A stretch of 36,400 nt of DNA from Actinomycetota bacterium (GTDB lineage Bacteria; Actinomycetota; Geothermincolia; Geothermincolales; RBG-13-55-18): positions 1 to 36,400 of the forward strand of contig JACVJK010000016.1 in assembly GCA_015711955.1 (NCBI GenBank), read 5' to 3'. Of this stretch, positions 24,487 through 33,750 are shown in pieces. Made by a program: the position numbers and the translations under genes. The notes under the pieces were generated by a model. The model saw only the letters and a list, made by a program, of their open reading frames with translations. It made no database searches and was not told the origin of the DNA. Within the stretch, counting starts at the first letter, position 1, and every line of letters starts with the position of its first letter.

Positions 24487-26111
24487 AGCAAAGAAGGCCT
24501 AAGGGAGGGGGAACCGAATGGGGGCTCGACCTCCTTTTGAAGATCCTAAACCTCCCAGAGGATCCCCAAAGCGCAATTGGTGAACTCGTCCGGCATGCGG
24601 CAGAGCTCACCGGGGCACAAACTGCCGTCTTCCAGCGGGTGGTGGGCGAACTGGTCGTAACCGAGGCATCCTGGGGAGTTCCCGGAGACCTAGAGCCGGT
24701 GGACCTGGCGCCGGGCCACCTCAGTTCCCACGTCCTCCGCCATGGAAAAGACCACCCCGTGTTGCTGAAATGGAAAGAACTCGCGCCCTTCATGGCCAGC
24801 GACCCACTGCTGAGATCGGGTGACTATCTCTTGTGTCTGGCCCAGACGATCAGGGAAGCCAACGGGGTGCTGCTCTTCCTGTATCGGGAAGGCTTCCCCC
24901 CCGGCACCCAGGAGAGGGAGGCAATGAGAATGCTGGCCATGGCCGTGAACCGGGAATGGAGGCGCAAACGGCGAGAGGAGCGGGCGCGGGAAATCGAGGA
25001 AAAATATGCGGCTCTCCTGAACACCGCCCACGAGGGTTTCGTCATCGCCGACGAAGCAGGAAAGATCATCTATTGGAACCGCGGAGCCCGGGAGATCTTC
25101 GGTCTCTCTGAAGAGGAGATCTTAGGCCACTCGGTGCTCACGCTGGTGCCCGAGGAAAAAAGGGAGTCCTGCAAGCGCGACCTGCTAAACGGGAAAGAGA
25201 AGGGCGAGATAGGCCTTGTAGGCAAGGTTATAGAAGCGGAGGGAAGGAGGTCGGACGGTACCAGCTTCCCCATGGAAGTGTCGATCAACTCCTGGCTGAC
25301 GGGTAGGGGTAAATACTACGGGATCGTGATCAGGGACATCACCTGGAGGAAGTCCGTGGAGGAAGACCTGAAGAAGAGTCTCCAGGCACTCGGCGAGCTC
25401 GCCGACACCTTGGCCCACGACTTGCGTAGCCCCCTAACCCTCATGGCGGGATACGCCCAGACCGCGCTGAGCTCTATGGAAGACGGAGACGCTGAGACCC
25501 TGAGGGCCTGTCTCGAGGGCATGGAGAGAGCAGCCCGAAGGGGCTTAGGCTACCTTGATTCACTGCTTTCCTTCGCCCGCGCGGAGAGATGCAAGCCGGA
25601 TCTCAAGCCGGTGGATCCGAAAGAGGTTATCTCAGAAGTGTTGAAAGAGTTGGAGGCGAGGATACGATCCAGCGGCGCAACCATCAGGGTGATCGAACCT
25701 TTCCCCGTGGTGAGGGCCGACCCCGTGCACCTACACCAGATATTTGTCAACCTCTTAGATAATGCCCTAAAACACGGCAGGGTCGAAGATGGTATTCCTT
25801 GGGTGGAGGTGGGGGCTGAGTGTCACGGCGATGAGGCGGTCTTCTACGTGAGGGATCACGGACCAGGGATTCCCGAGGATCTCAGGGAGGAGATATTCGC
25901 CCCCTTCCGCCGCTTCTCGGAAAGGGGAGAACCGGGGCTGGGGATCGGCCTCAGTACTGCCCGGAGGTTGGTGGAGCTGGCCGGGGGAAGGATCTGGATG
26001 GAGCCCAATCCATCTGGCGGTTCGATTTTCCGTTTCTCCCTCCCCTTGGCCTCACTTGGTCTCACCCCCTTCCGCGACCACGTCAAAGGGACCCGAGAGG
26101 CCGCCCGCTGA
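24480..26111 (+). CDS. Sensor histidine kinase, GAF-like and PAS input domains
   Basis: Cytosolic two-component kinase of 543 residues; no membrane segments seen. An N-terminal GAF-like domain (about 15-160) is followed by a short charged coiled coil, a PAS domain (about 172-290, with FVIADEAGKIIYWNRGAREIFG), the HisKA domain with H313 in LAHDLRSPLT, and a HATPase_c domain with N-box FVNLLDNALKHG, the G1 box DHGPGIPED and GLGIGLSTARRLVE. The ATG at 24480 is preferred over GTG 24465 because GAGGTG precedes it. No response regulator is adjacent. Its start region is one of two near-identical repeats. Confidence 0.92.
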   Translation: MEEQRRPKGGGTEWGLDLLLKILNLPEDPQSAIGELVRHAAELTGAQTAVFQRVVGELVVTEASWGVPGDLEPVDLAPGHLSSHVLRHGKDHPVLLKWKELAPFMASDPLLRSGDYLLCLAQTIREANGVLLFLYREGFPPGTQEREAMRMLAMAVNREWRRKRREERAREIEEKYAALLNTAHEGFVIADEAGKIIYWNRGAREIFGLSEEEILGHSVLTLVPEEKRESCKRDLLNGKEKGEIGLVGKVIEAEGRRSDGTSFPMEVSINSWLTGRGKYYGIVIRDITWRKSVEEDLKKSLQALGELADTLAHDLRSPLTLMAGYAQTALSSMEDGDAETLRACLEGMERAARRGLGYLDSLLSFARAERCKPDLKPVDPKEVISEVLKELEARIRSSGATIRVIEPFPVVRADPVHLHQIFVNLLDNALKHGRVEDGIPWVEVGAECHGDEAVFYVRDHGPGIPEDLREEIFAPFRRFSERGEPGLGIGLSTARRLVELAGGRIWMEPNPSGGSIFRFSLPLASLGLTPFRDHVKGTREAAR

Positions 26112-26269
26112 AGTTCCGCGTACGTCTTGGCCGAGTTTTAAGTTGCAGACTCAGCATAGGGCACAGCCCAACTTCGATCAGAGAGCCTGAGGGAAGGTCA
26201 GACCCCACGGTTCGAAAAGATTTTGTTTGCGTAACCTGTCCCTCGTACGGCCTTCTCACCGCTCAGACC

Positions 26270-27505
26270 TCAGAGCGCGCTTTCCCGGGAGATCTCCATC
26301 ATCCTCTGGATCTCTCTCTCCAGCACTGGTGGCAAACCCTCGATCTTCACGTTCAAAAAACCTCTCACGATGGTGGCGGTGGCCTCCTCTTCGCTCAAAC
26401 CACGGGCCATTAGGTACTCGATCTCCTCTTGCGCTATCTTTCCCACCGCCGCTTCGTGGGACATGTCCACGTTGGGCACCGTTGCCTCCAGTTCCGGAAT
26501 GGCCAACATGCCACCGCCCTGCTCCAGCATGAGGCCGCGGCATTCCAAGTGAGCCTTAACCTCCTCCGCCTCACCCCGGAGATGCCCCCGAGCGACGATG
26601 GTCCCCCCCATGGTTATGGCCCGGGAGACCACTTCGGCGCTGCAGCGGGGCGCGGAGAGGACCACCCGGGAGCCCACGTCCATCAACACTCCCTCCCGGG
26701 CCACCAATACCGAGTTGAAACGAGCCACTGCCCCCTCCCCCACCAATCGGGCTGTGGGGTAAAGCTGTAGTGACCGCACCGGCTCCAAGACGATGTAATT
26801 GGAAAGGAAAACCCCTCCTTCCTCTACCACGGCACCGCTTCGCGGCCTTACGTCCATGCCGGGGACCCAATTGTGGATCATGGTGAAGGTGATCTTTGCG
26901 TTTCTCTTCACGTAGAACTCGGACACGCCCAGGTGCAATGCCATGTCCACCTTGTGATCGCTGGCGCAGCCGGTGATGATGTGGAGCTCCGAACCCTCTT
27001 CAGCGATGATGATGTTGTGCACCCTTTGCACCAGGCGCGGGGAACGGATGTATAAACAGGCCTGCAACGGGTAAATGGTGCGGGACCCTGGTAAGGCGCG
27101 GATGAAATAGCCCTCATATCCGTTGAGCTCTACGTCTGCGGTATATTTATCCGCGTCCACCTGCACCACGTTCCAGAAGTAATCCCAGGCCCAATCGTAC
27201 TTCTGTAAAGCCTCGGTGGTACCAAGGATCTCCACCCCTTTCTCCAAGGCCTTGCGATGGACGATAGTGTTGTCCAGCTGCACGAAGGAACCTGACCTCC
27301 CCCTGCCGCTGATGTCCACACCCGAGCGCGCAAGCTCCTCTGGATCCACCTCTTTCAATTGGGAAAGATCCTCCACATAAAAACATTCCTGGGAGCCACA
27401 GCTGTACTGGGAAAGGTCTATGTCAGGACCGTATGGGGCGGGTTTATCCACTGCCCTCATGGCCTTCTCCTTGAGCTCCCTTATCCTTTCCTCCGGCGAG
27501 ACCAT
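26270..27505 (-). CDS. SufB/SufD family Fe-S assembly scaffold protein
   Basis: Beta-helix scaffold protein of the SUF system. The C-terminal motif SHEAAVGKIAQEEIEYLMARGLSEEEA (ends only, near residues 355-380) is the hallmark of SufB/SufD. 411 residues is shorter than SufB (about 470) and similar to SufD. A Cys in HLECRGLML aligns by eye with a conserved SufB Cys, but the position of E. coli SufB Cys405 is not Cys here. Two Cys, in YSCGSQEC, lie in the N-terminus. The gene follows sufC by 74 bp and no SufD, SufS or SufU is present, as in the two-gene SufBC/SMS (SmsCB) minimal systems of archaea and anaerobes. ATG start with GAGGTG upstream. Confidence 0.88.
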   Translation of the reverse strand: MVSPEERIRELKEKAMRAVDKPAPYGPDIDLSQYSCGSQECFYVEDLSQLKEVDPEELARSGVDISGRGRSGSFVQLDNTIVHRKALEKGVEILGTTEALQKYDWAWDYFWNVVQVDADKYTADVELNGYEGYFIRALPGSRTIYPLQACLYIRSPRLVQRVHNIIIAEEGSELHIITGCASDHKVDMALHLGVSEFYVKRNAKITFTMIHNWVPGMDVRPRSGAVVEEGGVFLSNYIVLEPVRSLQLYPTARLVGEGAVARFNSVLVAREGVLMDVGSRVVLSAPRCSAEVVSRAITMGGTIVARGHLRGEAEEVKAHLECRGLMLEQGGGMLAIPELEATVPNVDMSHEAAVGKIAQEEIEYLMARGLSEEEATATIVRGFLNVKIEGLPPVLEREIQRMMEISRESAL

Positions 27506-27579
27506 CTCTTCACCTCTCTCTCAGCCCGATTTTCCCGGTCCACATCCCACGAGAATAGCCCATCAAAGGGGATAGACCT

Positions 27580-28338
27580 TTACCTGGTGCAACGGGCACA
27601 CTCCTCGAAACCGTATTTCCTGATACCCTCCAATTGCTCCCTGGGATTCCCGGAACAGACTATCTTGCCATCGCACAGGACGTGTCCCATGTCGGCCTCC
27701 ACGTAATCCAGGATATAACCAGTATGGGTGATGATGAGCCCACACTTGGTGCGAGTCCGTCGGCGATCCTTTTGTAGCAGCTTCCGTATGGCGCGACCCA
27801 CCAATTGGAGGTTCTCCATATCCACCCCCGACTCGGGCTCGTCTAACAACACCAGCCTTGGGTCCTGGGCCAGCAACTGCAGTAGCTCCGACCGCTTGAT
27901 CTCCCCACCGGAGAAACCATAATTCACGTCCCTCTGCAGGAACTCCGCCAGGTTCATCTCCTCCGCCATGGCCTCGACGTCCAGGTCCCGGGACGCGCAA
28001 AGCCTGACCATGTCCCGGAGCGCAAGTCCTCTGATGGTGGGAGGCCTCTGGAACATGATGCCGATGCCCCTCTGGGCCCGGAGATGGGGATCCAAATCGG
28101 TGATGTCCTCTCCAGCGAAGTATATCCTCCCCCGGGTCACCCGATAACGGGGAAAACCCATTATAGCCATGAGCAAGGTGGTCTTACCTGACCCATTGGG
28201 GCCGAAGAGCACATGGGTCTCCCCGCACTTTATCGTCAGGTCCACGCCATGGAGGATCTCCCTTCCTTCCACCTCAACGTGCAAGTCCTTGATTTCCAAC
28301 ACGGTTTGGCCGTGCATCCCATCTTCCTTTTCCGCCAT
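27580..28338 (-). CDS. sufC: SufC Fe-S assembly ATPase
   Basis: ABC-type ATPase that drives conformational change in the SufB-type scaffold. The Walker [14 protein letters not shown] lies near residue 35-47, the signature is FSGGEIKRSELLQLLAQDP, Walker B is LVLLDEPESGVDMENL, and the H-loop is ITHTGYILDYVEAD. The EPESGVDMENL and TGYILDY phrasing is specific to SufC rather than transport ATPases. The ATG at 28338 (GGAGG 7 nt upstream) gives 252 residues; the frame is open 13 codons more. It is cotranscribed with the SufB-like gene. Confidence 0.94.
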   Translation of the reverse strand: MAEKEDGMHGQTVLEIKDLHVEVEGREILHGVDLTIKCGETHVLFGPNGSGKTTLLMAIMGFPRYRVTRGRIYFAGEDITDLDPHLRAQRGIGIMFQRPPTIRGLALRDMVRLCASRDLDVEAMAEEMNLAEFLQRDVNYGFSGGEIKRSELLQLLAQDPRLVLLDEPESGVDMENLQLVGRAIRKLLQKDRRRTRTKCGLIITHTGYILDYVEADMGHVLCDGKIVCSGNPREQLEGIRKYGFEECARCTR

Positions 28339-28433
28339 CCTTCTCCCTCCTGGAAAACCCAATCCTCTCTCCGGCAAGGCATGCTTAATTCTACCCTTTC
28401 AAGTGTCTTGCCATACCCACCGGCGTCATTCAC

Positions 28434-28616
28434 TTATGGTCGTAGGGGATCATTCCCAAGAAGCTGATCCCACGGAACCGCCCCTTCTAGCTGCGGATCG
28501 CCCCAGGGCCGCGAATACCATCTTGCGATCTCCAGGGCCAGGTTGAAATAGGGGTTGTAATTGCAGGAATAGAAAGGGCATCGAGCACAACTGGTCTCGT
28601 CGAGGAAGCGACACAA
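28434..28616 (-). CDS. Small Cys-rich protein upstream of sufC
   Basis: 60 codons, unrecognised. Cysteines C2, C10, C13 and C18 (C-x7-C-x2-C-x4-C) cluster at the N-terminus around the motif CARCPFY, then an aromatic helix-like segment NPYFNLALEIARWY. The TTG start has GGAGGGAGGG about 7 nt upstream, which is strong support for translation. It is 95 nt upstream of sufC on the same strand. Four closely spaced Cys suggest a metal or Fe-S site, and neighbours suggest a link to Fe-S metabolism; both are inference. The CPFY motif recurs in the protein at 33984-34232. Confidence 0.6.
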   Translation of the reverse strand: MCRFLDETSCARCPFYSCNYNPYFNLALEIARWYSRPWGDPQLEGAVPWDQLLGNDPLRP

Positions 28617-29024
28617 TCTCTTTCCCTCCCTCCGAAACTCTTTAAGACATTCTTCCTCGCATTGGGCCCATTCCCTTTACCCCCTTGCCCACCTCTTCCT
28701 GCCGAAAGGGAGCATTTGGACCGTAAAAGTGGCGCTTGGTTCTCGGGGTCTGGCGGAGTTCCTTGAGGACATCCTGGGAGGTAAAACGGGCGTTCCGGTT
28801 GCCCCGGCTGGAACACCCGCCTTCCCACCCACGAGCTTCAAGCTCCTGCTCCTTGAATGACCAAGACCACGGGCTTACGCCGGGGATCCAGTGAATGAGG
28901 GCAAGACCTGGTTAGCTCACTTTTCTCCCTCAGCGAAGAAGCTTTCGGTTAAAACGGTGAGAGGGAGAGCTGGTATCGGGAAAGGACGTGGGAGGCCGTG
29001 GGCTGGCAGCAAGATGAGCAAGGC
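28617..29024. other. 408-bp spacer, no gene seen
   Basis: Lies between two minus-strand genes. A weak extended inverted repeat TCTCCCTC/GAGGGAGA (28924-28931 and 28961-28968, loop 29 nt) might end the TetR transcript on the minus side. Open frames here lack recognisable motifs. Confidence 0.4.
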
Positions 29025-29690
29025 TCAGGGTGGGGAAGGACGACGGAGGTCCTCGATAACCAGCTCAACCCGGATCGCTTGATCTGCTTCCCTTCGCGAT
29101 ATGCCCCTCAAAAGCACGTCCATGAAGTCGTCCACGAAGTCCTTCAGGTTCTCCTTTCTCCCCCTGAGATGCCAACGGAAAAAGATGTGCTCTATGGTCC
29201 CCAGGATGATGGAGCGCAGCAAATAGGGGTCGAGGTCATCCCTGAACTCCCCGCTTGTCATGCCTTCCCGTATCGCGTCCAGGATCAGGCGGGCTGATCG
29301 TCTCACCTCCTGGTAGCTTTCCGTCTCCATGAAGTTGCGATTGTGCTTCAGGTCCAAGAGCACCAAGGAAGAATAATAGGGGTTTTCCTTGTACAACTGG
29401 TAATATCCGTAGACGATGGCCCGGATCCTGTTGGCTGCTCCCTTGACGTAGAGCGCCATCTGCTCCATGAAGTCCACCGCCCTCTTGGTGATCTCCCCCG
29501 GGATGGCAAAAAGTAGGTCCTCTTTGCTCCCGAAATACTCATAGATGGTGGCCTCGGAGACCCCCGCGGCCCTGGCTATCTCCGAGATGGTGGCGTTGTA
29601 GAACCCCTTCTCCCCAAAAACCTTGAGCGCGGCGTCGATAATGGCTGTGGTTTTATCCTTTGATTTATATTCTATCTCTGAATTAGCCAT
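29025..29690 (-). CDS. TetR/AcrR family transcriptional regulator
   Basis: 221 residues. The N-terminal helix-turn-helix is classical: AALKVFGEKGFYNATISEIARAAGVSEATIYEYFGSKEDLL (ends only, about 20-60). The C-terminal domain has the YYSSLVLLDLKHNRNFMETESYQEVR region seen in FadR-like TetR proteins that sense acyl-CoA esters. It is divergent from the 4-hydroxybutyryl-CoA dehydratase gene across 99 bp with overlapping promoters, so autoregulation and control of the dehydratase by a CoA-ester ligand are likely (inference). AGGAGG lies 10 nt upstream of the ATG. Confidence 0.92.
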   Translation of the reverse strand: MANSEIEYKSKDKTTAIIDAALKVFGEKGFYNATISEIARAAGVSEATIYEYFGSKEDLLFAIPGEITKRAVDFMEQMALYVKGAANRIRAIVYGYYQLYKENPYYSSLVLLDLKHNRNFMETESYQEVRRSARLILDAIREGMTSGEFRDDLDPYLLRSIILGTIEHIFFRWHLRGRKENLKDFVDDFMDVLLRGISRREADQAIRVELVIEDLRRPSPP

Positions 29691-29714
29691 AATTTATGAA
29701 CCTCCTTTCTAAAT

Positions 29715-29763
29715 TTGACATCTTTATCAGAGCTATTCTACAATCAATATGGCGTTCTGTAAA
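29715..29763. promoter_or_regulatory. Overlapping divergent promoters, tetR-type gene and dehydratase
   Basis: Plus strand: TTGACA (29715-29720), 18-bp spacer, TACAAT (29739-29744). Minus strand: TTTACA (29763-29758), 17-bp spacer, TAGAAT (29740-29735). Both are near consensus and their -10 boxes touch, so a TetR dimer bound here would block both. No perfect operator palindrome was found by eye. Confidence 0.65.
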
Positions 29764-29789
29764 ACTCTACTTGAAGGGGGTTGACGAAG

Positions 29790-31211
29790 ATGCGAACCTC
29801 AGCGGAATACCGAGAGAAACTCAGGTCCATGCGGCCCAACATCTACATGGGGGGCGAGGTCCTGGGTAGGGACAACATCCCCGGCGTGGAGATCATGGAT
29901 CTCACCTTCGAGTTAGCCGCCCACCCCGATTACCAGCACCTGTGCACTGCCACCTCTCATCTCACGGGCGAGAGGATAAATCGATTCTGTCACATCCACC
30001 AGAGTCCCGAGGATCTGCTGGCCAAGCAGGAGATGACTCGGGTGGCCACCCGCATGGTGGGGGGGTGTATCGCACGATGCATGGGCATCGACGCCATGAA
30101 CGCCCTCTCGGTGATCACCTACCAGTGCGACCAGGTCCACGGCACTGAATACCACACGCGCTGGCTGGATTACCTGAAATACTGGCAGGCCAACGACATC
30201 GTGGGGTGCTGTGCCCAATCTGACGTGAAGGGTCACCGCAAGCGAAGGCCTCACCAACAGACCGACCCCGACCTGTACTTGCGGGTGGTGGAGAGACGCC
30301 GGGACGGCATCGTGGTGCGAGGGGCCAAAGCCCACAACTCCTTTGCTCCGTTGGCCGACGAGATCATCGCCATCCCCACCCGCTTTCTAACCCCGGAGGA
30401 GAAGGATTGGGCGGTGGCCTTCGCCGTGCCCGGGGATCATCCGGGGGTGAAGCTGGTTTGCCGGGGGGCCAAGTACCGGGAACGGGTTCCCGAGCTGGCC
30501 AGCCCCCTGTCCGGCAAGGGGGAGATAGAGTCCTTGACCATCTTCGACGACGTGTTCGTGCCCTGGGAGAGGGTTTTCCTCTGTGGCGAGACGGAGTTCG
30601 GAGGTCAGCTGGCTCTCCTGTTCGCCCTATACCACAGGCATTCCTACACCGGGTGTAAGCCTGCCATGACCGATATCATCATGGGCACGGCCGCCCTAGT
30701 GGCCGAATACAACGGTATCGAGAGGGAAGACCACGTGCGGAAAAAGCTGGCTGAGCTCATCTGCGTGGCCGAGTTGGTGTACGGATGCGGCATAGCCGCC
30801 GCCGTGAAATCCTCCAGGGCTCCCTCGGGCACCCAAATCCCCGACGTGGTTTTCTGTAACGTGGCCAGGAAGCACGCTGGCGTGAACCTTTACCACGAAT
30901 ACGACATCCTGGCTGACCTGGCCGGGGGTCTTCCAGCCACTCTCCCCTATAGCGAGGAAGTGGTGAGTCCCGAGGTGGGAGAACTGGTCAAGAAATATCT
31001 GAAGAGAGCCGACCACGTGAGCCCGGAAAACGTCTACAAGTGTTTCGCCTGGATCAGCGACTTGGCCTGCTCCTCCATGGCCGGGGTTATGCAGTACGCA
31101 GGCGTGCACGGCGGCGGTTCCCCGGTGATGGAGGACATCGCCATATTGGGCACCTATGACATCGAGGAGAAGAAGAGGTACGCTAAGTTCCTGGCCGGCA
31201 TCCAAGAATGA
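29790..31211 (+). CDS. abfD: 4-hydroxybutyryl-CoA dehydratase / vinylacetyl-CoA delta-isomerase
   Basis: FAD and [4Fe-4S] enzyme that dehydrates 4-hydroxybutyryl-CoA to crotonyl-CoA by a radical mechanism, used in 4-aminobutyrate and succinate fermentation and in the 4-hydroxybutyrate carbon-fixation cycles. All four cluster ligands of the Clostridium aminobutyricum enzyme are present with exact spacing: C93-x3-C97 in GGCIARCMG, and H282-x6-C289 in HRHSYTGC. 473 aa is near family length. ATG at 29790 is chosen with GGGGG upstream; a TTG at 29781 is possible. Ligand conservation separates it from 4-hydroxyphenylacetate hydroxylases. No other gene of the pathway is in the window. Confidence 0.95.
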   Translation: MRTSAEYREKLRSMRPNIYMGGEVLGRDNIPGVEIMDLTFELAAHPDYQHLCTATSHLTGERINRFCHIHQSPEDLLAKQEMTRVATRMVGGCIARCMGIDAMNALSVITYQCDQVHGTEYHTRWLDYLKYWQANDIVGCCAQSDVKGHRKRRPHQQTDPDLYLRVVERRRDGIVVRGAKAHNSFAPLADEIIAIPTRFLTPEEKDWAVAFAVPGDHPGVKLVCRGAKYRERVPELASPLSGKGEIESLTIFDDVFVPWERVFLCGETEFGGQLALLFALYHRHSYTGCKPAMTDIIMGTAALVAEYNGIEREDHVRKKLAELICVAELVYGCGIAAAVKSSRAPSGTQIPDVVFCNVARKHAGVNLYHEYDILADLAGGLPATLPYSEEVVSPEVGELVKKYLKRADHVSPENVYKCFAWISDLACSSMAGVMQYAGVHGGGSPVMEDIAILGTYDIEEKKRYAKFLAGIQE

Positions 31212-31247
31212 TCTTTGAGCGCGATACGACTGCCCCGTTAACTCTCC

Positions 31248-31291
31248 CACGATGGGGAGGCCTCCGCTTACGGAGGTCTCCCCTCGTCGTG
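31248..31291. terminator. Long hairpin terminator between convergent genes
   Basis: GGGGAGGCCTCCG pairs with CGGAGGTCTCCCC (13 bp including one G-U) around a CTTA loop, extended by CACGA/TCGTG. It lies 37 nt after the dehydratase stop. The T tract on the plus side is weak (CTCTCTTTCC), yet the stem is the strongest in this part of the window. Confidence 0.75.
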
Positions 31292-31542
31292 AAGCCCCTC
31301 TCTTTCCTGAGTCCGTAAATCCAATGAGTCGTCCGCTCCTCACGGCGGTCTCGAGTTCACCGGCTATCGACCTTCCCCAGGGTTTCCGAGACAATCGGTG
31401 GGGAAGAAGACCCGCCTTGTTTCGAAATTTATAAGGCCTCCCGTGAAAGCGCCAAACCGTACAGGGGAGCCGTTCGAGCTAACGGATTTCTCGGGTTCTC
31501 AGGCCAGACACGCAGAACCAATAGCCCACGCAAGGATGAATC
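31292..31542. other. Remainder of the 331-bp convergent spacer
   Basis: No gene, repeat or RNA recognised after the terminator and before the kinase stop codon. Confidence 0.4.
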
Positions 31543-33750
31543 TCAGAGACCGCCACCCGCGCGTTGTTCGCCATCCTCATGTCTCAAGGGGAGGGTGAAA
31601 TGGAATATGGAACCACACCCATTTCGGGGCTCGCACCAAATCCTTCCTCCGTGAGCCTGCACTATACCTCGGGCGATGTAAAGCCCCAGGCCCAAACCCT
31701 TCTTTCCGTTCCCGGACTGATAGAATCGATCGAAGATCTTTTCGCGCTCCTCCTCAGGTATGCCTGGCCCCCTGTCCAACACCGAAATGAGGATGTCCTT
31801 TTCTCTCGAGGATACGATCACCTTTATTTCCTCGCCCGGTGGGGAGTACTTGGCCGCATTGTCAAGAAGGATGACCATGACCCTCAATATGTGGTCTAAG
31901 TCCAACTCGACTTCCTCCCACTCGACCTTTTTTTCCAAAATTATGCGCCGGTCGGGAGCTCTCATCCTCATCTCGTCCAGGGCCCGCTTCAGAACCTCAT
32001 CCAGCCGCACCGGCCTCAGCTCCAGCGTGAGTTTGCCCCGCTCCACCCGCGACGCGTCCAATAGTTCTTCCACCAGCTCCACCAGCCTCTCGGTGGCCTC
32101 GTCTATGCTGTTGAGTGCCTCCTCTCTCATCTCCCTCTCCATCTTGTCCCAGGCTCTTCGCAGGGTATAGGAATAGCCCTTGAGCAGGGTGGCCGGGTGC
32201 CTGAGTTCGTGAGCGGCCATGCTCACAAAATCCTTCAGTTCCTGGGCCCTACGTCCAAGTTCCCTCTCGTACTCCTTCTTGTCGGTGATGTCTACCACCG
32301 AGAGCACGCTTTCCTCCCTACCCGGAAGCATGCTCACCGTGACAATGGCCTCGATGACCCTCCCTGAACGGTGAAGGGCCCTGGCTTCGTACTGGAAGGG
32401 GGTGGGAAGCTCGCCGGCAAGGATTTTTCTGGAGAAATCTTTGGCCCTCTCCACCTCCTCCGGGTGCAGGAGGTCCGCGTATCCCATTTTGCCCACCACC
32501 TCTTCCCGGGCGTAACCGAAGAGCTTCTCGGCCTCGGCGTTTATGTCGGTGATGATGCCGTCCCGACGCACCAAATACATGGCCGTTCCCGTGGACTCGA
32601 AGATGGTGCGGTACTTCGCCTCACTAGCCTTCAAGGCCTTCTCCATGCGTTTGATCTCGGTGACGTCCAAAAAGGAGGCCAAGCCGCCCACCCCGGGAAG
32701 GACGTTGGCGAAACATATCAGGAACTTCTCGGAACCGTCCCCGGTCACCGCCCTTGCCTCGTATCGCTGAGGGCCGGACAGTTCTCCCGTCATGAGCTTT
32801 CGGCTTATCTCCTTGACCATGGGCAGGTCATTCTCCGCGATGAAGTCCATGTATCTTTTCTTTCCCACAGCTTCCTCGCGGGTTACCCCGAAGATCTCCT
32901 CCACCATCTGGTTGGCCTCCACGATGGTGCCCTTACGATCCACGATGATCATGGCGGTCCCAGAGGTCTCGAAAACCGCCCGGTAGAGTTCCTCCCTGCG
33001 CCGCAGTTCTTCCTCGCTGCGCTTCCTATCGTCGATGTCCCTTACCACGGCGAGCACCCGGTCGGTGCCGGCGATCCTCGCCCGCTTCAGGTTCACCTCC
33101 ACCCAGAACAAGGTGCCGTCCTTCCGGCGGGCCCTCCATTCGAAGAGTTGGGGCTCGCCTCTGGCCGCTCTTCGGACCAACCTTACGGCATTTTCTTGGT
33201 CATAAGGGGCTTCCCCCGAGCTCAGGTCCTCGACGGATAGCCCCAAAGCCTCCTCCCTGTTGAACCCGAACATCTCCTCGAACCTACGATTGACGTCGAG
33301 GATGGCCCCGGTGTGCAGGTCGTGCACCAAAACGACGTCGTTCACCGCGTCGAAAATCTCGCGGTAGGCTTCATAGAGGTTGAGCTCGATGCTCATCTCT
33401 TCCAGCTCCTGCTGGCAGCCGGTCATGTCGCAGGTTATCAGTAGGCGGCCCCTGCCTTCCCAGATGGGGGTGATGGAGATCTGGTGATACCTGGTCTCCC
33501 CTCCCGCGGAAAGGAATCTCGCCTCCCCTTTCCAACGGGATCCCGCCGATATAGCCTCCCTCAACTGACAACGGTCCTCCTCCACCAGGAACTCGGTGAT
33601 GAGGTTTCCCTCCATTTCTTCCGGGGCCACTCCCAGATGCTCTCGGGAGGAAGAGGCGGCATAAAGGACCTTTCCCTGCCCGTCCAGGATCATTCCCAAG
33701 CCAGGCAAGTTCTCCAACAGGGTTCTCTCTAGATCCTGTTCAAGGCCCAT
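31543..33750 (-). CDS. Sensor histidine kinase with four PAS domains
   Basis: A soluble 735-residue kinase. PAS domains lie at about 10-115, 130-245, 255-370 and 378-490, each with a PAC-like end (the second, third and fourth end in VVRDIDDRK, LDVTEIKRM and VVDITDKKE). The HisKA domain has H514 in SMAAHELRHPA; the usual HELRTP is changed to HELRHP. The HATPase_c domain has MVILLDNAAKYSPPG, DRGPGIPEEE, FDRFYQSGNGKKGLGLGLYIARGIVQAHGG (ends only). No transmembrane segment or receiver domain is present. It is divergent from a small Cys-rich protein across a spacer with operator-like dyads. Its response regulator is not in the window. Confidence 0.93.
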   Translation of the reverse strand: MGLEQDLERTLLENLPGLGMILDGQGKVLYAASSSREHLGVAPEEMEGNLITEFLVEEDRCQLREAISAGSRWKGEARFLSAGGETRYHQISITPIWEGRGRLLITCDMTGCQQELEEMSIELNLYEAYREIFDAVNDVVLVHDLHTGAILDVNRRFEEMFGFNREEALGLSVEDLSSGEAPYDQENAVRLVRRAARGEPQLFEWRARRKDGTLFWVEVNLKRARIAGTDRVLAVVRDIDDRKRSEEELRRREELYRAVFETSGTAMIIVDRKGTIVEANQMVEEIFGVTREEAVGKKRYMDFIAENDLPMVKEISRKLMTGELSGPQRYEARAVTGDGSEKFLICFANVLPGVGGLASFLDVTEIKRMEKALKASEAKYRTIFESTGTAMYLVRRDGIITDINAEAEKLFGYAREEVVGKMGYADLLHPEEVERAKDFSRKILAGELPTPFQYEARALHRSGRVIEAIVTVSMLPGREESVLSVVDITDKKEYERELGRRAQELKDFVSMAAHELRHPATLLKGYSYTLRRAWDKMEREMREEALNSIDEATERLVELVEELLDASRVERGKLTLELRPVRLDEVLKRALDEMRMRAPDRRIILEKKVEWEEVELDLDHILRVMVILLDNAAKYSPPGEEIKVIVSSREKDILISVLDRGPGIPEEEREKIFDRFYQSGNGKKGLGLGLYIARGIVQAHGGRIWCEPRNGCGSIFHFTLPLRHEDGEQRAGGGL

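Noticed and set aside
32371-33240. 289-codon plus-strand frame inside the four-PAS kinase gene
   Set aside because: It lies fully antisense to PAS domains with clear motifs; composition is typical of a GC-rich shadow frame.
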